From contig NZ_MIJF01000046.1 in NCBI RefSeq assembly GCF_001730235.1, forward strand, positions 1-64,000: a stretch of 64,000 nucleotides of DNA. Direction: 5' to 3'. The first letter of the stretch is position 1. Each line of letters opens with the position of its first letter. The position numbers were made by a program, and so were the translations under genes. Below, piece after piece: positions 46,007-54,884 of the stretch. The notes beneath the pieces are model-generated. The model saw only the letters and a list, made by a program, of their open reading frames with translations. It was not told where the DNA came from and made no database searches. This DNA is from Vulcanibacillus modesticaldus. GTDB lineage: Bacteria; Bacillota; Bacilli; Tepidibacillales; Tepidibacillaceae.

Positions 46007-46789
46007 TTATACCTGTCCTTGGTAATAAACAGTTAATGAAGCTGACTGGGTACCAGCCTGAATAGCTGCTAGACGCACAAATTTACTAAATCTTGTAGGT
46101 GTTAAAATAGTTAACGCACTAGCAGTTAACGTTCTAGTAACTGTATCATCATCAATCCAGTTACTTGCAGCTGTTAATCCATTCGGACTTAATTGAATTT
46201 TAACATTGACTGATGCCGTACCACCTTTAACAAGAAAACTAAATTTACTTAAGGAAATAACTGTCTTTGTAGCACCAAAAGCATAAGTTGAACTACTTGC
46301 AACAGTAAGTACTGCTGATTCGTCAACAACCGCCCTATTTGCTAAAGTAATATTCATGTTAGAAGCAGAAGATTGATGGATGGTAACCTGTAGATTGGAA
46401 GCAGCAGTTTGGAATACTGTCGCATTAAGTGCTGATGCTGAACTCTGATTTGCTGTCATCTGTAACGCTGATGCTGCACTTTGGTTTGCTGTCATCTGTA
46501 ATGCTGATGCTGAACTCTGATTTGCTGTCATCTGTAATGCCGAAGCTGCGCTTTGGTTTGCTGTCATCTGTAATGCTGATGCTGAACTCTGATTTGCTGT
46601 CATTTGCAATGCCGAAGCTGCGCTTTGGTTTGCTGTCATCTGTAATGCTGATGCTGAGCTTTGATTTGCGGTAGTTTGTAAATTTGATGCAACAGTTTGA
46701 ATTGGCTCCATCTTTAAACTAGAAGCAGTTGGTTGGAAGACACGCGCCAGAAATTGACTATCCGTATCTGTAAAAACCTTCATACTCAT
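46007..46789 (-). CDS. repeat protein (12-residue SASALQMTANQS units) with DUF6385-like end
   Basis: 260 residues. After a short N-terminal segment (MSMKVFTDTDSQFLARVFQP) come about eleven 12-residue units between residues 22 and 150. Six are nearly perfect copies of ASALQMTANQS(A/S), with Ser and Ala alternating strictly in successive units. The last 100 residues form a beta domain with ILTPTRFSKFVRLAA and a final LTVYYQGQV, like the protein at 35.3 kb. No signal peptide is present. A regular Ser/Thr/Asn/Gln-rich repeat of this kind fits a beta-solenoid or fibre on the spore or cell surface, and it offers many possible O-glycosylation sites. Function unknown. Confidence 0.7.
   Translation of the reverse strand: MSMKVFTDTDSQFLARVFQPTASSLKMEPIQTVASNLQTTANQSSASALQMTANQSAASALQMTANQSSASALQMTANQSAASALQMTANQSSASALQMTANQSAASALQMTANQSSASALNATVFQTAASNLQVTIHQSSASNMNITLANRAVVDESAVLTVASSSTYAFGATKTVISLSKFSFLVKGGTASVNVKIQLSPNGLTAASNWIDDDTVTRTLTASALTILTPTRFSKFVRLAAIQAGTQSASLTVYYQGQV
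46430..46680. repeat. tandem 36-bp repeat array inside the repeat protein gene
   Basis: About seven near-identical 36-bp units encode the 12-residue repeats. Two sub-versions alternate, one with GCTGATGCTGAACTCTG and one with GCCGAAGCTGCGCTTTGG on the plus strand. The alternation suggests that the array grew by duplication of 72-bp pairs. Confidence 0.85.
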
Positions 46790-46906
46790 GATTATCCCCC
46801 CCTTACAAATCCTCTTATTAAATTACGTTGTTAATAAATTGATTGCCTGTGTATATGTATATTCATCCGAAAATTAAACACTTAACTCATTAATGTCCAT
46901 TCAAAA

Positions 46907-46935
46907 CACATCTGTTTAATTTTACTCATATATTA
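46907..46935 (+). promoter_or_regulatory. sigma-K-type promoter of the GT2-TPR operon
   Basis: CACA (46907-46910), 16 bases, CATATATTA (46927-46935). This matches the B. subtilis sigma-K consensus mACm-N16-CATA-N3-TA at every defined position. The first gene starts 27 bases later with AAAGGGGAGA between. It implies expression in the mother cell late in sporulation. Confidence 0.65.
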
Positions 46936-46961
46936 TTTTAGTGATATGAAAAGGGGAGATA

Positions 46962-48932
46962 ATGTTGCAAAGGAGAGATAATCTATTAAGTTTATGTATT
47001 ATTACTAAAAATGAAGAAAAAAAATTACCATTATGTTTAAAAAATATAAAAGATGTGGTAGACGAAATAGTTATTGTCGATACCGGCTCAACGGATAAGA
47101 CTGTGAAAGTGGCAAAACAGGCTGGAGCTAAAGTCTATTTTAAAAAGTGGGATAATGATTTTAGTGAAATTAGGAATTATGCAATCGAAAAAGCCTCAGG
47201 AAAATGGATTTTATTCCTTGATGCAGATGAAACATTATCTATTGATGACTCCAGAAAGATAAAAGGATTACTTAATAACCCACTGGTAGAGGGATACCTA
47301 TTTTATATACGCACCCAAATAGAAAATCACTTATCTACCTCCGTTACCCAATCTCTTCGTCTTTTTCGCAATCGTAAAGAATATCGCTATCAAAACCTAG
47401 TCTATGAACGAATTCCAGAAGAAATTATTACGAATATTAAAGATGTTGAAATAACAATAATCCATCAACCAGATCCCGATAAATATCTTCAAAGACAGCG
47501 AATGAAAATAGAGCTACTAAAAAAAGACATTAAGCTTAATCCTACCGATAGTTATCTACGGTACACTTATGGAATTGAACTTTTAAACAACAATCAAATT
47601 GAAGAAGCCATCAAGCAATTTCAAGAAGCTGTCAAATACGTTAAGCACTATCACCTTTACACTCCCCACCTATATAAATTACTAACTTGGTCACTTTATA
47701 TTACAGGAAAACTAGAACTAGGAATTGAGATTGCCAATAAAGGGCTTAAATACTTTCCATTTTATACTGACTTAGTTTTTTTACGAGGTAAAATATATCA
47801 AAAACTACACAAATTCTCTGAAGCTATTGATGATTTTAAACGTTGTCATCAATTAGGTGATCCTCCATCCTCAATGGTTTCTGAACCTGGTGTTGGAGGT
47901 TATAAGGCTCTTTTAGCCATAGGAGAAATACATGAAGAATTGCTTAATGCAGAAAAAGCCCTAGATTACTATTCTCAAGCATTTCATAGTGAACCTAGTT
48001 TAACTGAACCATTATATCTGATTGGTACCTTAGTAAAAAAATATCCACAATTGGGGGTTATCGATAAAATCCTGCTTAAATATCTTGGACAATCAGAGCA
48101 TAACCAACTAATGACTTTAATCGATATCTTATGCTTAGAGAAAGAATATCAGAAGGCACTTTATTACATCAATATTTTAGAAGCGAAAGCGAATCAAAAT
48201 ATAATGGAAGATATCGCTTTTGTTAAAGGGATATGTTATATGATGTTAGAAAGACCACTAATTGCAGAAAAATATTTTTCTACAATTCCCAAAGAACATA
48301 GTTATTACGAGCAAGTTCTATTAAAACGCATTCAAAATTATTGGTTTCATAACAAATGGGATTTAGCAGAAAATTTACTAAAACAAATATTAAACTCCAA
48401 TAACCTCAATCAAAAGATTAAAGAGCTCTATCTCGATCTTCATTCCCTATTAACCGGTAAAAAGATAACTTTGAATAACTTAGAGATTGAAGGCTATCAA
48501 ATCATCGCTAGATTGATCGAAAATATGCTTTTCTTAAAACAAATTGATAAAGCAACAGTTTTAATGGAATGGCTTTATAAATCAAGTGATGAAAATTTGT
48601 GGATTAGTATTGGAGAACTCTTAGCAACACTTAAAGAAATATCTCTCATAAAAAAAATATATTCTCAGTTAAATAATAAAGAGGTTAAAGTTAGCTTTAA
48701 AGAAAAGGTGGCAATGGTATTGCTAAAAGATGGCCACAATATTGAAGCTGAAGACATTTTAAAGTTAGAATCTTCTTCAAATTTTGGAGTTGAAGGCCAC
48801 TATCTTCAGAATAAATTTTTGCTTAAAAAAATTTCAACCCTTATCAACTCTGCTCTCCAAAGTGAAAAATTAACTGATGAAGGACAAATAAAATTGTATC
48901 AGCTAAGGGAGTCGATCAAAAATGAAAATTAG
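46962..48932 (+). CDS. family 2 glycosyltransferase with TPR repeats
   Basis: 656 residues. The N-terminal GT2 domain (about 1-230) has LSLCIITKNEEKKLPLCLKN, EIVIVDTGSTDKTVKVAKQA, NDFSEIRNYAIEKASG and WILFLDADETL with the DxD motif; this is the SunS-like group of GT2 enzymes. From about 190 onward helical repeats dominate (SYLRYTYGIELLNNNQIEEA, FLRGKIYQKLHKFSEAIDDF), consistent with TPR units that hold a protein or peptide acceptor. It is the first gene behind a sigma-K-like promoter and overlaps the next gene by 11 bases. A spore coat protein is the likely acceptor, by context. Confidence 0.85.
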   Translation: MLQRRDNLLSLCIITKNEEKKLPLCLKNIKDVVDEIVIVDTGSTDKTVKVAKQAGAKVYFKKWDNDFSEIRNYAIEKASGKWILFLDADETLSIDDSRKIKGLLNNPLVEGYLFYIRTQIENHLSTSVTQSLRLFRNRKEYRYQNLVYERIPEEIITNIKDVEITIIHQPDPDKYLQRQRMKIELLKKDIKLNPTDSYLRYTYGIELLNNNQIEEAIKQFQEAVKYVKHYHLYTPHLYKLLTWSLYITGKLELGIEIANKGLKYFPFYTDLVFLRGKIYQKLHKFSEAIDDFKRCHQLGDPPSSMVSEPGVGGYKALLAIGEIHEELLNAEKALDYYSQAFHSEPSLTEPLYLIGTLVKKYPQLGVIDKILLKYLGQSEHNQLMTLIDILCLEKEYQKALYYINILEAKANQNIMEDIAFVKGICYMMLERPLIAEKYFSTIPKEHSYYEQVLLKRIQNYWFHNKWDLAENLLKQILNSNNLNQKIKELYLDLHSLLTGKKITLNNLEIEGYQIIARLIENMLFLKQIDKATVLMEWLYKSSDENLWISIGELLATLKEISLIKKIYSQLNNKEVKVSFKEKVAMVLLKDGHNIEAEDILKLESSSNFGVEGHYLQNKFLLKKISTLINSALQSEKLTDEGQIKLYQLRESIKNEN

Positions 48933-50226
48933 CTTATGCATGATTACAAAAGACGAAGAAAAATCCCTCCCTAAATCTTTAGATAGTGTAGTTAATTATG
49001 TAGATGAAATAATCATAATCGACACTGGTTCAACCGACGATACAATCAAAATCGCTCAAAAATTTGGAGCAAAAGTATTTCAGATAAAATGGCAAAATGA
49101 TTTTTCAATTGCTAGAAATCATGGTCTAGAAAAAGCAAATGGTGAGTGGATTTTATATTTGGACGCTGATGAAATTTTGGAACATGGCGAACTATTAAAA
49201 AAACTAATAGAAAAAGCTGACAAGGATATTGAAGGGTTTCTCTTTAATATTATCAACTATACTGATGAAAGTCTGACTCATAGTGAGAAGAGTGTAAGTC
49301 TACGCTTATTTCGCAATAAACCTGAACTTCGTTTTTTTGGTGCCATACACGAACAACTCCCTATAAAAGATAAATTTGTTGCTATGACTGAACTGATAAT
49401 CCATCATTTTGGATACCTACCATCAATCAACAAAGATAAGAAAAAAAGCAAAAGAAATCTAGAAATTTTACAAGCAGAAATTAAGAAAAACCCTACAGAT
49501 GGATTTACTCTGTATAATTTAGCAAGCGAGTATCTCCGTCTACATCAATTTAATGAAGCAATTCACTACTATAAAAAGGCTTTAAAACATACCGACCAAG
49601 AAATCGGATATGAATCCCGATTATATAAAATGCTCGGAATATCTCTGTTAGAAAGCAAACAGCTAGTTGAATGCAAAAATTACCTTGATGAAGGGATTAA
49701 CAAATATCCTGATTACCCAGACTTGTATTATATACGTGGACTTTGTCTTGAAGCGGCGAAAAAATATCAGTCTGCTATCAAGGATTTTAGTAAATGTCTT
49801 TCTATGCGACATCATTTGACCAAAAATAACAAAATATACGTTACCGAAGATGGAATTACTAGTTATAAACCTCTACAGAAGATTAAAGAAATCTTATTAG
49901 ATAATCTTCCAATTATCCCCCAACTTTTAGAAATAAAAATCGAGCAAGAGATATTTGACACTATCCCCTTTTTAGCCGGTAGTTTATGGCTAACTGGAGA
50001 TGTTGATGAGGCAAAAAAAATTATTTATAAAACTAATTCACCTGAATTAACTTATATGAAAGTAACTGTAATCCTTTTAGAATTTGCAAAGATGAATCTA
50101 ATAAAGGGGCTAAAGAATTATCCTGATAGTCTCTTACTTAAAGAAGAATATGAACGGGTAAGTGAATGGCTCAAAAATATAGATGATTCATTAAAAATGG
50201 ATATTTACCAGCCTTACAAGGACTAA
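48922..50226 (+). CDS. family 2 glycosyltransferase with TPR repeats, second copy
   Basis: 434 residues. It is a shorter paralogue of the preceding gene: ISLCMITKDEEKSLPKSLDS, EIIIIDTGSTDDTIKIAQKF, NDFSIARNHGLEKANGEWIL and YLDADEILEHG, then TPR-like helices (GFTLYNLASEYLRLHQFNEA, LYYIRGLCLEAAKKYQSAIK). It starts inside the end of the first copy, so both are made together and may act in sequence on one acceptor. The next gene, the Gly-Phe-Pro repeat protein, starts 55 bases later. Confidence 0.85.
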   Translation: MKISLCMITKDEEKSLPKSLDSVVNYVDEIIIIDTGSTDDTIKIAQKFGAKVFQIKWQNDFSIARNHGLEKANGEWILYLDADEILEHGELLKKLIEKADKDIEGFLFNIINYTDESLTHSEKSVSLRLFRNKPELRFFGAIHEQLPIKDKFVAMTELIIHHFGYLPSINKDKKKSKRNLEILQAEIKKNPTDGFTLYNLASEYLRLHQFNEAIHYYKKALKHTDQEIGYESRLYKMLGISLLESKQLVECKNYLDEGINKYPDYPDLYYIRGLCLEAAKKYQSAIKDFSKCLSMRHHLTKNNKIYVTEDGITSYKPLQKIKEILLDNLPIIPQLLEIKIEQEIFDTIPFLAGSLWLTGDVDEAKKIIYKTNSPELTYMKVTVILLEFAKMNLIKGLKNYPDSLLLKEEYERVSEWLKNIDDSLKMDIYQPYKD

Positions 50227-50243
50227 TCTTCCTGCATAGATTA
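50215..50243 (+). promoter_or_regulatory. sigma-K-type promoter of the Gly-Phe-Pro repeat protein gene
   Basis: TACA (50215-50218), 16 bases, CATAGATTA (50235-50243). The -10 matches sigma-K CATA-N3-TA exactly, and the -35 has the core AC at the correct spacing with one outer mismatch. It overlaps the end of the upstream glycosyltransferase gene and precedes AAAGGAGG. Confidence 0.6.
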
Positions 50244-50280
50244 TAATGAATTGATTTTGTTGAAAGGAGGCTGATTATTT

Positions 50281-50739
50281 TTGCCTAAACCATCTATTAA
50301 AAACGTATTGAGACAAATACTAACACCTAATCCAAGAGCTAGAAGAAATAGACCCGTCCGTGGCTTTAGTAATAGAAATTTTTTCGGTATGGGAGGACCG
50401 GTAAATAATTCCTTTGGAAGCGGACCTGGTCCTAGAAGTAGTCAAAATTTTGGGGCTGGATTTGGGCCTGGATTTGGTCCTGGACCTAGCACAGGATTTG
50501 GACCAGGATTAGATTCTGGACCTGGTCCTGGGTTTGGTCCCGAATTTGGTCCCAATTCGGGATTGGGATTTGGATCAGGAATGGAACCAGGATTTGGTTT
50601 AGAAGGTGAACCAGGATTTGGACCAGATTCTGAACTAGGGTTTGGATCAGGATTCGGTCCTGGACCTGGCACAGGATTTGGACCGGGACCTAATTTCAAT
50701 ATATTGGGAGATGACCTCGATCGTAACCCAGGATTATAG
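50281..50739 (+). CDS. Gly-Phe-Gly-Pro repeat protein, probable spore coat component
   Basis: 152 residues with a TTG start, ten bases after AAAGGAGG. The N-terminal 40 residues are basic (IKNVLRQILTPNPRARRNRP). From about residue 45 the chain is a low-complexity series of GFGPG, GPGP and GFGSG units with scattered Glu, Asp, Ser and Asn. No signal peptide is present. Together with a sigma-K-like promoter this fits a structural spore coat or crust protein. The period is irregular, so it is not a strict collagen G-x-y repeat. It follows two glycosyltransferase-TPR genes. Confidence 0.7.
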   Translation: MPKPSIKNVLRQILTPNPRARRNRPVRGFSNRNFFGMGGPVNNSFGSGPGPRSSQNFGAGFGPGFGPGPSTGFGPGLDSGPGPGFGPEFGPNSGLGFGSGMEPGFGLEGEPGFGPDSELGFGSGFGPGPGTGFGPGPNFNILGDDLDRNPGL

Positions 50740-50741
50740 GG

Positions 50742-50776
50742 GAAAAAACCGGATGATATAGATCATCCGGTTTTTC
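50742..50776. terminator. bidirectional terminator
   Basis: AAAACCGGATGA pairs with TCATCCGGTTTT around a six-base loop, with A and T runs on each side. It lies between converging genes ending at 50739 and 50807. Confidence 0.9.
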
Positions 50777-50806
50777 TTTGTAATAAAAGACCAATATATT
50801 AAGAGA

Positions 50807-51673
50807 TTAGGTCAACTTAACTTGTTCATCAGCATGATAAGATGAGCGAACGAGAGGACCAGATTCACAATGACTAAATCCCATATTTAAAGCAATTTCT
50901 TTTAACTCAGCAAACTCATCTGGATGGTAATATTTTTCTACTTTCAAATGTTTCCTAGTTGGTTGAAGATATTGTCCAATGGTTAATATATCAACATTGT
51001 TTGCTCGTAAATCATCCATCGCTTCAATAATTTCTTCTTTGGTTTCTCCAAGACCAATCATTATACTGGATTTAGTTGGTATATCAGGCTGTAACTCCTT
51101 TGCTTGTCGCAAAAAAGCTAAAGACCGATCATATTTTGCCTTCGAGCGAACTCTATCAGATAATCTACGAACTGTTTCAATATTATGATTTAAGATGTCT
51201 GGGCGGGCATTCATCAATATTTTCAAATTTTCATACACTCCATTAAGATCTGATGGAAGGACTTCAACGGTAGTCAATGGGCTAAGACTCCTAATTGCTC
51301 TAATAGTTTCAGCAAAAATAGACGCTCCACCATCTTCTAAATCATCCCTAGCTACTGATGTAATTACTGCATGCCTTAACTCCATTTCCTTTACAGACTG
51401 AGCAATTCTTCTTGGTTCATCTAAATCAACGTTATTTGGAATACCAGTAGTAACTGCACAGAAACGACATGATCTCGTACAGATATCACCCAATATCATA
51501 AAAGTAGCTGTTTTTCTTTCTGCCCAACATTCATGAAGGTTAGGACATCTCGCTTCTTCACAAACAGTGTGTAATTTTCGATTGCGAATCATTTTCTTTA
51601 ATCCTCTATAATTGTCATTAGTATTCAATCTAATCTTAAGCCATGGATGTTTTTCTCTAACTTCCTTTGCCAT
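50807..51673 (-). CDS. lipA: lipoyl synthase
   Basis: 288 residues. It inserts two sulfur atoms into protein-bound octanoyl groups. Two iron-sulfur motifs are visible: the auxiliary cluster [12 protein letters not shown] (C-x4-C-x5-C) and the radical SAM motif [13 protein letters not shown] (C-x3-C-x2-C). [19 protein letters not shown] and [18 protein letters not shown] complete the pattern. It starts two bases after lipM ends, so both form an operon that makes lipoylated enzymes without exogenous lipoate. Confidence 0.96.
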   Translation of the reverse strand: MAKEVREKHPWLKIRLNTNDNYRGLKKMIRNRKLHTVCEEARCPNLHECWAERKTATFMILGDICTRSCRFCAVTTGIPNNVDLDEPRRIAQSVKEMELRHAVITSVARDDLEDGGASIFAETIRAIRSLSPLTTVEVLPSDLNGVYENLKILMNARPDILNHNIETVRRLSDRVRSKAKYDRSLAFLRQAKELQPDIPTKSSIMIGLGETKEEIIEAMDDLRANNVDILTIGQYLQPTRKHLKVEKYYHPDEFAELKEIALNMGFSHCESGPLVRSSYHADEQVKLT

Positions 51674-51675
51674 CT

Positions 51676-52527
51676 TTATTCTTCCCTTCTGTTAGATTTC
51701 AAGTAAGTCCAATCATAACTTTCATATTTTTCCTTAGCTAACTCCTCTACGAAAGCCTTCTCTTTTTCAGTTAGTTCATACGGCTCAAAACGGATATTTA
51801 ATCCTATTTCAAATCCTCTATAAAAAGCATTTCTAACTTCATCTATCGTCACTTTTTTATTGGCAACATCATTTATCGCAATAGCTTTGTTCTTGAAATT
51901 TTTCTGCAACCGTTCTTTAATTCTATCATTGGGATATTTGAATAAATCGAAAAGCAGATTTTCATCTATGTCTATTAATATTGATCCATGTTGAAGGATA
52001 ACACCCTTTTTTCTTGTTTGGGCACTTCCGGCAACTTTTCTTCCCTCCACAACAAGTTCGTACCACGAAGGTGCATCAAAACAGATGGCAGAACGGGGAT
52101 TTCTTAGTTTTTCATGTTCTTCTTTCGTTTTAGGTACTGCGAAATACGCATTTAAACCCAGTTGTTTAAAACCTTCTAATAATCCACGACTTATATTTTG
52201 ATAGGCTTCAGTTACTGTTTTAGGCATATTCGGATGATCTTCTGAGACTATTACACTATAGGTAAGTTCTTTATCATGAAAAACGGCCCTGCCGCCCGTT
52301 AATCGTCGAACCAATCCAATATTATATTCGTTAACCTTATCTATATCTATTTCTTTATGTATGTTTTGAAAATAACCGATTGATAATGTCGGTGGATCCC
52401 AACCATAGAATCGAATTGTGGGAGGAAAAAGTTTTTTACTATGCCACTCTAACAAAGCCTCATCTAAGGCCATATTAAAAGCAGGAGAGTGGTATTGAAA
52501 ATCAATAAAACGCCAAGTTTCTACCAT
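51676..52527 (-). CDS. lipM: octanoyltransferase LipM
   Basis: 283 residues from ATG 52527 (AAAGGAGC in front). A biotin/lipoate-ligase-like fold is shown by [34 protein letters not shown] and [20 protein letters not shown]. The Cys in [16 protein letters not shown] is at the position of the catalytic Cys of B. subtilis LipM, which supports octanoyl transfer from acyl carrier protein to GcvH rather than an ATP-dependent ligase. Co-transcription with lipA agrees. Confidence 0.88.
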   Translation of the reverse strand: MVETWRFIDFQYHSPAFNMALDEALLEWHSKKLFPPTIRFYGWDPPTLSIGYFQNIHKEIDIDKVNEYNIGLVRRLTGGRAVFHDKELTYSVIVSEDHPNMPKTVTEAYQNISRGLLEGFKQLGLNAYFAVPKTKEEHEKLRNPRSAICFDAPSWYELVVEGRKVAGSAQTRKKGVILQHGSILIDIDENLLFDLFKYPNDRIKERLQKNFKNKAIAINDVANKKVTIDEVRNAFYRGFEIGLNIRFEPYELTEKEKAFVEELAKEKYESYDWTYLKSNRREE

Positions 52528-52556
52528 AATTTTTGCTCCTTTTAAACTCATAAAAC

Positions 52557-52769
52557 TTAATCATTCATTTTCCTGATGATTATTGAAAGGTCAATAACGA
52601 TTTCTATTCCATTATACTCGACAATTGGTAAGTTTTTAAATCGATGATCCAATTTTTTCACCAGGAATTTACGCTCTATCTCCTCATTTGGCAGTTTGAC
52701 TAATATTTTATCCCCAACTTTTATATCTTTATTTTCTCTAAAATTTAAACAAATTCGCTTATTATCCAA
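52557..52769 (-). CDS. 70-residue soluble protein of unknown function
   Basis: [20 protein letters not shown], then a beta-rich, basic chain ([40 protein letters not shown]). It may be a small barrel, but I see no family signature. AAAGGAGTTAGAC stands before the ATG. It lies 29 bases upstream of lipM in the same direction and may be its operon leader gene. Confidence 0.5.
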   Translation of the reverse strand: MDNKRICLNFRENKDIKVGDKILVKLPNEEIERKFLVKKLDHRFKNLPIVEYNGIEIVIDLSIIIRKMND

Positions 52770-52882
52770 TGGTCTAACTCCTTTTCATGAGATATATTTT
52801 ATCTTATAACATAATCAATATAAAGGATACCGATTTACAACCGTACAAATTATTTAAGTCGCCTAAACTTTATTGAAATCAT

Positions 52883-52918
52883 TAACAAAAAAACTGTTAA
52901 GACATCCTTAACAGTTTG
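52883..52918 (-). terminator. terminator of the small gene ending at 52936
   Basis: AAACTGTTAAG pairs with CTTAACAGTTT around a five-base loop. On the minus strand a run of seven T follows. Confidence 0.85.
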
Positions 52919-52935
52919 CTATAAATAAATGATTT

Positions 52936-53091
52936 CTAATATTCATCTGATTCGGTTATTTTTTTTAGTAAATCCGATGGTTTGAGATTTTCATCATTCA
53001 TACTCTTGATATTTTGATGGCTTTTATCAGCAATATTAAACTCAAAATACTCCCCCTTCGAATCTAGAGTCTTTCCTCTCTTTTTATCCAT
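52936..53091 (-). CDS. 51-residue hydrophilic protein of unknown function
   Basis: The ATG at 53091 is chosen because GGAGG lies seven bases before it. It starts MDKKRGKTLDSKGEYFEFNI and ends in an acidic tail. It is rich in Lys, Asp, Ser and Asn with no hydrophobic core, so it may be disordered. Small hydrophilic proteins of this type are common in sporeformers. No family is recognised. It has its own terminator. Confidence 0.5.
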   Translation of the reverse strand: MDKKRGKTLDSKGEYFEFNIADKSHQNIKSMNDENLKPSDLLKKITESDEY

Positions 53092-53146
53092 ATTCCAGTC
53101 CTCCATGAATAATTTCATAACTTATCTTTCTCTAGATTTATTACTA

Positions 53147-54778
53147 TTATTCATTAATCATTATCTTTGAAGCAATTCTATTCATCAAAGCCGCCATCTG
53201 TCCCCTGCTGAGATAGTCATTAGGATGGAACTTACCATCAGTATATCCCATGAAAATATTACGGGTACTCAAATTAATGATATCAGCGTAAGCCCAATGA
53301 TTAAAGTTTACATCTTCAAATCGATCAATTGGTTTTTCTGCTATCTGAACATTATTTTTATCAATTAAAATCCTTGATAATATTGCTGCCATTTGGGCCC
53401 TAGTTAATGGTTCATTTGGTGCAAAATATCCCTCTTTAACTCCTTTTATAATCCCGTATCTATAAGCAATCTCAATCTCATTTTTAGCCCAATAATCGGC
53501 ATCAACATCCACAAAATTGGAGAAATTATCTACTGAAAAATCATTATTTAATCCGAGAGCCCTTACTATTACAACAACTGCCTGAGCCCGAGATAACGGT
53601 AGATTAGGTGAAAAATTTTCTTCCGAAGTTCCAACCATCCATCCCCTATCCAACATAGATAAAATATCGTTTTCCGCCCAATGTTTTTCAGTATCAATAA
53701 AATAATGTTTTCCGTCTAACCAAGATTGGTAATAATTCCATATATTTTTTGGCGCTTCGTTAAGGCTCCAACTACCCGTACCCAATAAATTATATTTTTC
53801 CACTAACCTTAATTTTAATTTAAGAGATTTGTCATCTTCATACCAAACAATATATTTCCCGGGAGTTAGCTTTCGATAATGAACTTTTGGATGTTCATCT
53901 TTAGGTATCGTAAACACAGCATATGGTGTCTTGCTCTTGTTATCAAAGTAGACTTTACCATTAAATTCATCCACTAATTCCTCTACTTTACTTATTGAAA
54001 TCCCTCGCCCTCCCTTCTCACCTATTTTCCAATATCGTCCGTAAAAAGGTATTCCTAATACTAATTTTTCTGGTGGAACTTTTTCTAGTGCGTACTCTAT
54101 TGATTTCTCAACAAATTTTAAACTGGCCACTGGTCCGGGTTCACTGCCATAATAACTCTCGTCATAGGTCATTAACATCAAATAATCACTAAATTTAGCC
54201 AATTCTTCATAATCATAAGAACCTTGCCAACCAATTTCAAGCTTATATGGGTTTGCTGCAACAGCAACAGATACTTCTTTTTCTGGCGGTAATTTCTCCC
54301 TTAAAAGCCTTATAAGATCCGTGTAGTTATCCCTATCATCAGCCGTTAAATTTTCAAGATCAACATTGATTCCATCTAAATCATATTTCGTAATTACATC
54401 TACTAGCTGATCCACTAATTTTTCTCTATTTTTTAATGCTTCCCTTCCTTTTTGTCTGTTCCAATGGTTACTTAAGAAAGGAACAACTCTAATATTCATT
54501 TTCTTCATCTGTGCTACAAAAAATGGATCTACTTTTTCATCCAGGTAACCATCTGCAGATAAATCAAAATAACTTGGAGATATAGTATTTAATGCCCCTT
54601 TTGTGTTTGGAATGTATTCAACAAAACTCTGGGAATTTCCAAAATATAAATAGCTCATATTAAATCTTTCAGTCTTTAATCTTTCAGCTTTTATAGTTGT
54701 TGAATCTACTAAAATAAAAGAAGCAATAATAATTCCAACGAAAAAGATCCTTATTGTTTTATTTAACAATCTTTTCAT
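53147..54778 (-). CDS. SLH-anchored family 18 glycoside hydrolase
   Basis: 543 residues from ATG 54778 (AGGGGAGAG in front). A signal anchor (MKRLLNKTIRIFFVGIIIAS) precedes a GH18 TIM barrel (about 35-350). The catalytic motif is DGINVDLENL (DxxDxDxE-like, Glu as acid/base), and VAVAANPYKLE, YLMLMTYDESYYGSEPGPVA and GIPFYGRYWKIG are also conserved. Three SLH repeats follow (WAENDILSMLDRGWMVG, FAPNEPLTRAQMAAILSRIL, FHPNDYLSRGQMAALMNRIA). It is like YaaH/SleL-type N-acetylglucosaminidases in the barrel but wall-anchored. It may trim peptidoglycan or spore cortex. Confidence 0.88.
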   Translation of the reverse strand: MKRLLNKTIRIFFVGIIIASFILVDSTTIKAERLKTERFNMSYLYFGNSQSFVEYIPNTKGALNTISPSYFDLSADGYLDEKVDPFFVAQMKKMNIRVVPFLSNHWNRQKGREALKNREKLVDQLVDVITKYDLDGINVDLENLTADDRDNYTDLIRLLREKLPPEKEVSVAVAANPYKLEIGWQGSYDYEELAKFSDYLMLMTYDESYYGSEPGPVASLKFVEKSIEYALEKVPPEKLVLGIPFYGRYWKIGEKGGRGISISKVEELVDEFNGKVYFDNKSKTPYAVFTIPKDEHPKVHYRKLTPGKYIVWYEDDKSLKLKLRLVEKYNLLGTGSWSLNEAPKNIWNYYQSWLDGKHYFIDTEKHWAENDILSMLDRGWMVGTSEENFSPNLPLSRAQAVVVIVRALGLNNDFSVDNFSNFVDVDADYWAKNEIEIAYRYGIIKGVKEGYFAPNEPLTRAQMAAILSRILIDKNNVQIAEKPIDRFEDVNFNHWAYADIINLSTRNIFMGYTDGKFHPNDYLSRGQMAALMNRIASKIMINE

Positions 54779-54854
54779 TATCTCGCTCTCCCCTGTATTT
54801 TCTCTATCTCTATCTTCATAGATTTCTAACATAGATTCAATGAACAAATATTAG

Positions 54855-54884
54855 CAAAAAAAAAATAAACCACCTATTTGTGGC
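54855..54884 (-). terminator. terminator of the MFS exporter gene
   Basis: A short stem CCAC/GTGG with a loop, followed on the minus strand by a run of about ten A/T with nine T. It lies directly after the stop codon at 54885. The stem is weak but the T run is strong. Confidence 0.6.

Noticed and set aside
46429-46674. Plus-strand frame opposite the 12-residue repeats
   Set aside because: It exists only because the repeats on the other strand are in phase. No ribosome site and no sensible composition.
46430-46680. CRISPR-like array
   Set aside because: The repeats are contiguous 36-bp coding units without spacers and keep a reading frame.
50442-50699. Minus-strand Pro-rich frame opposite the Gly-Phe-Pro gene
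   Set aside because: Shadow of the low-complexity coding sequence. The plus-strand gene has a promoter, ribosome site and terminator.
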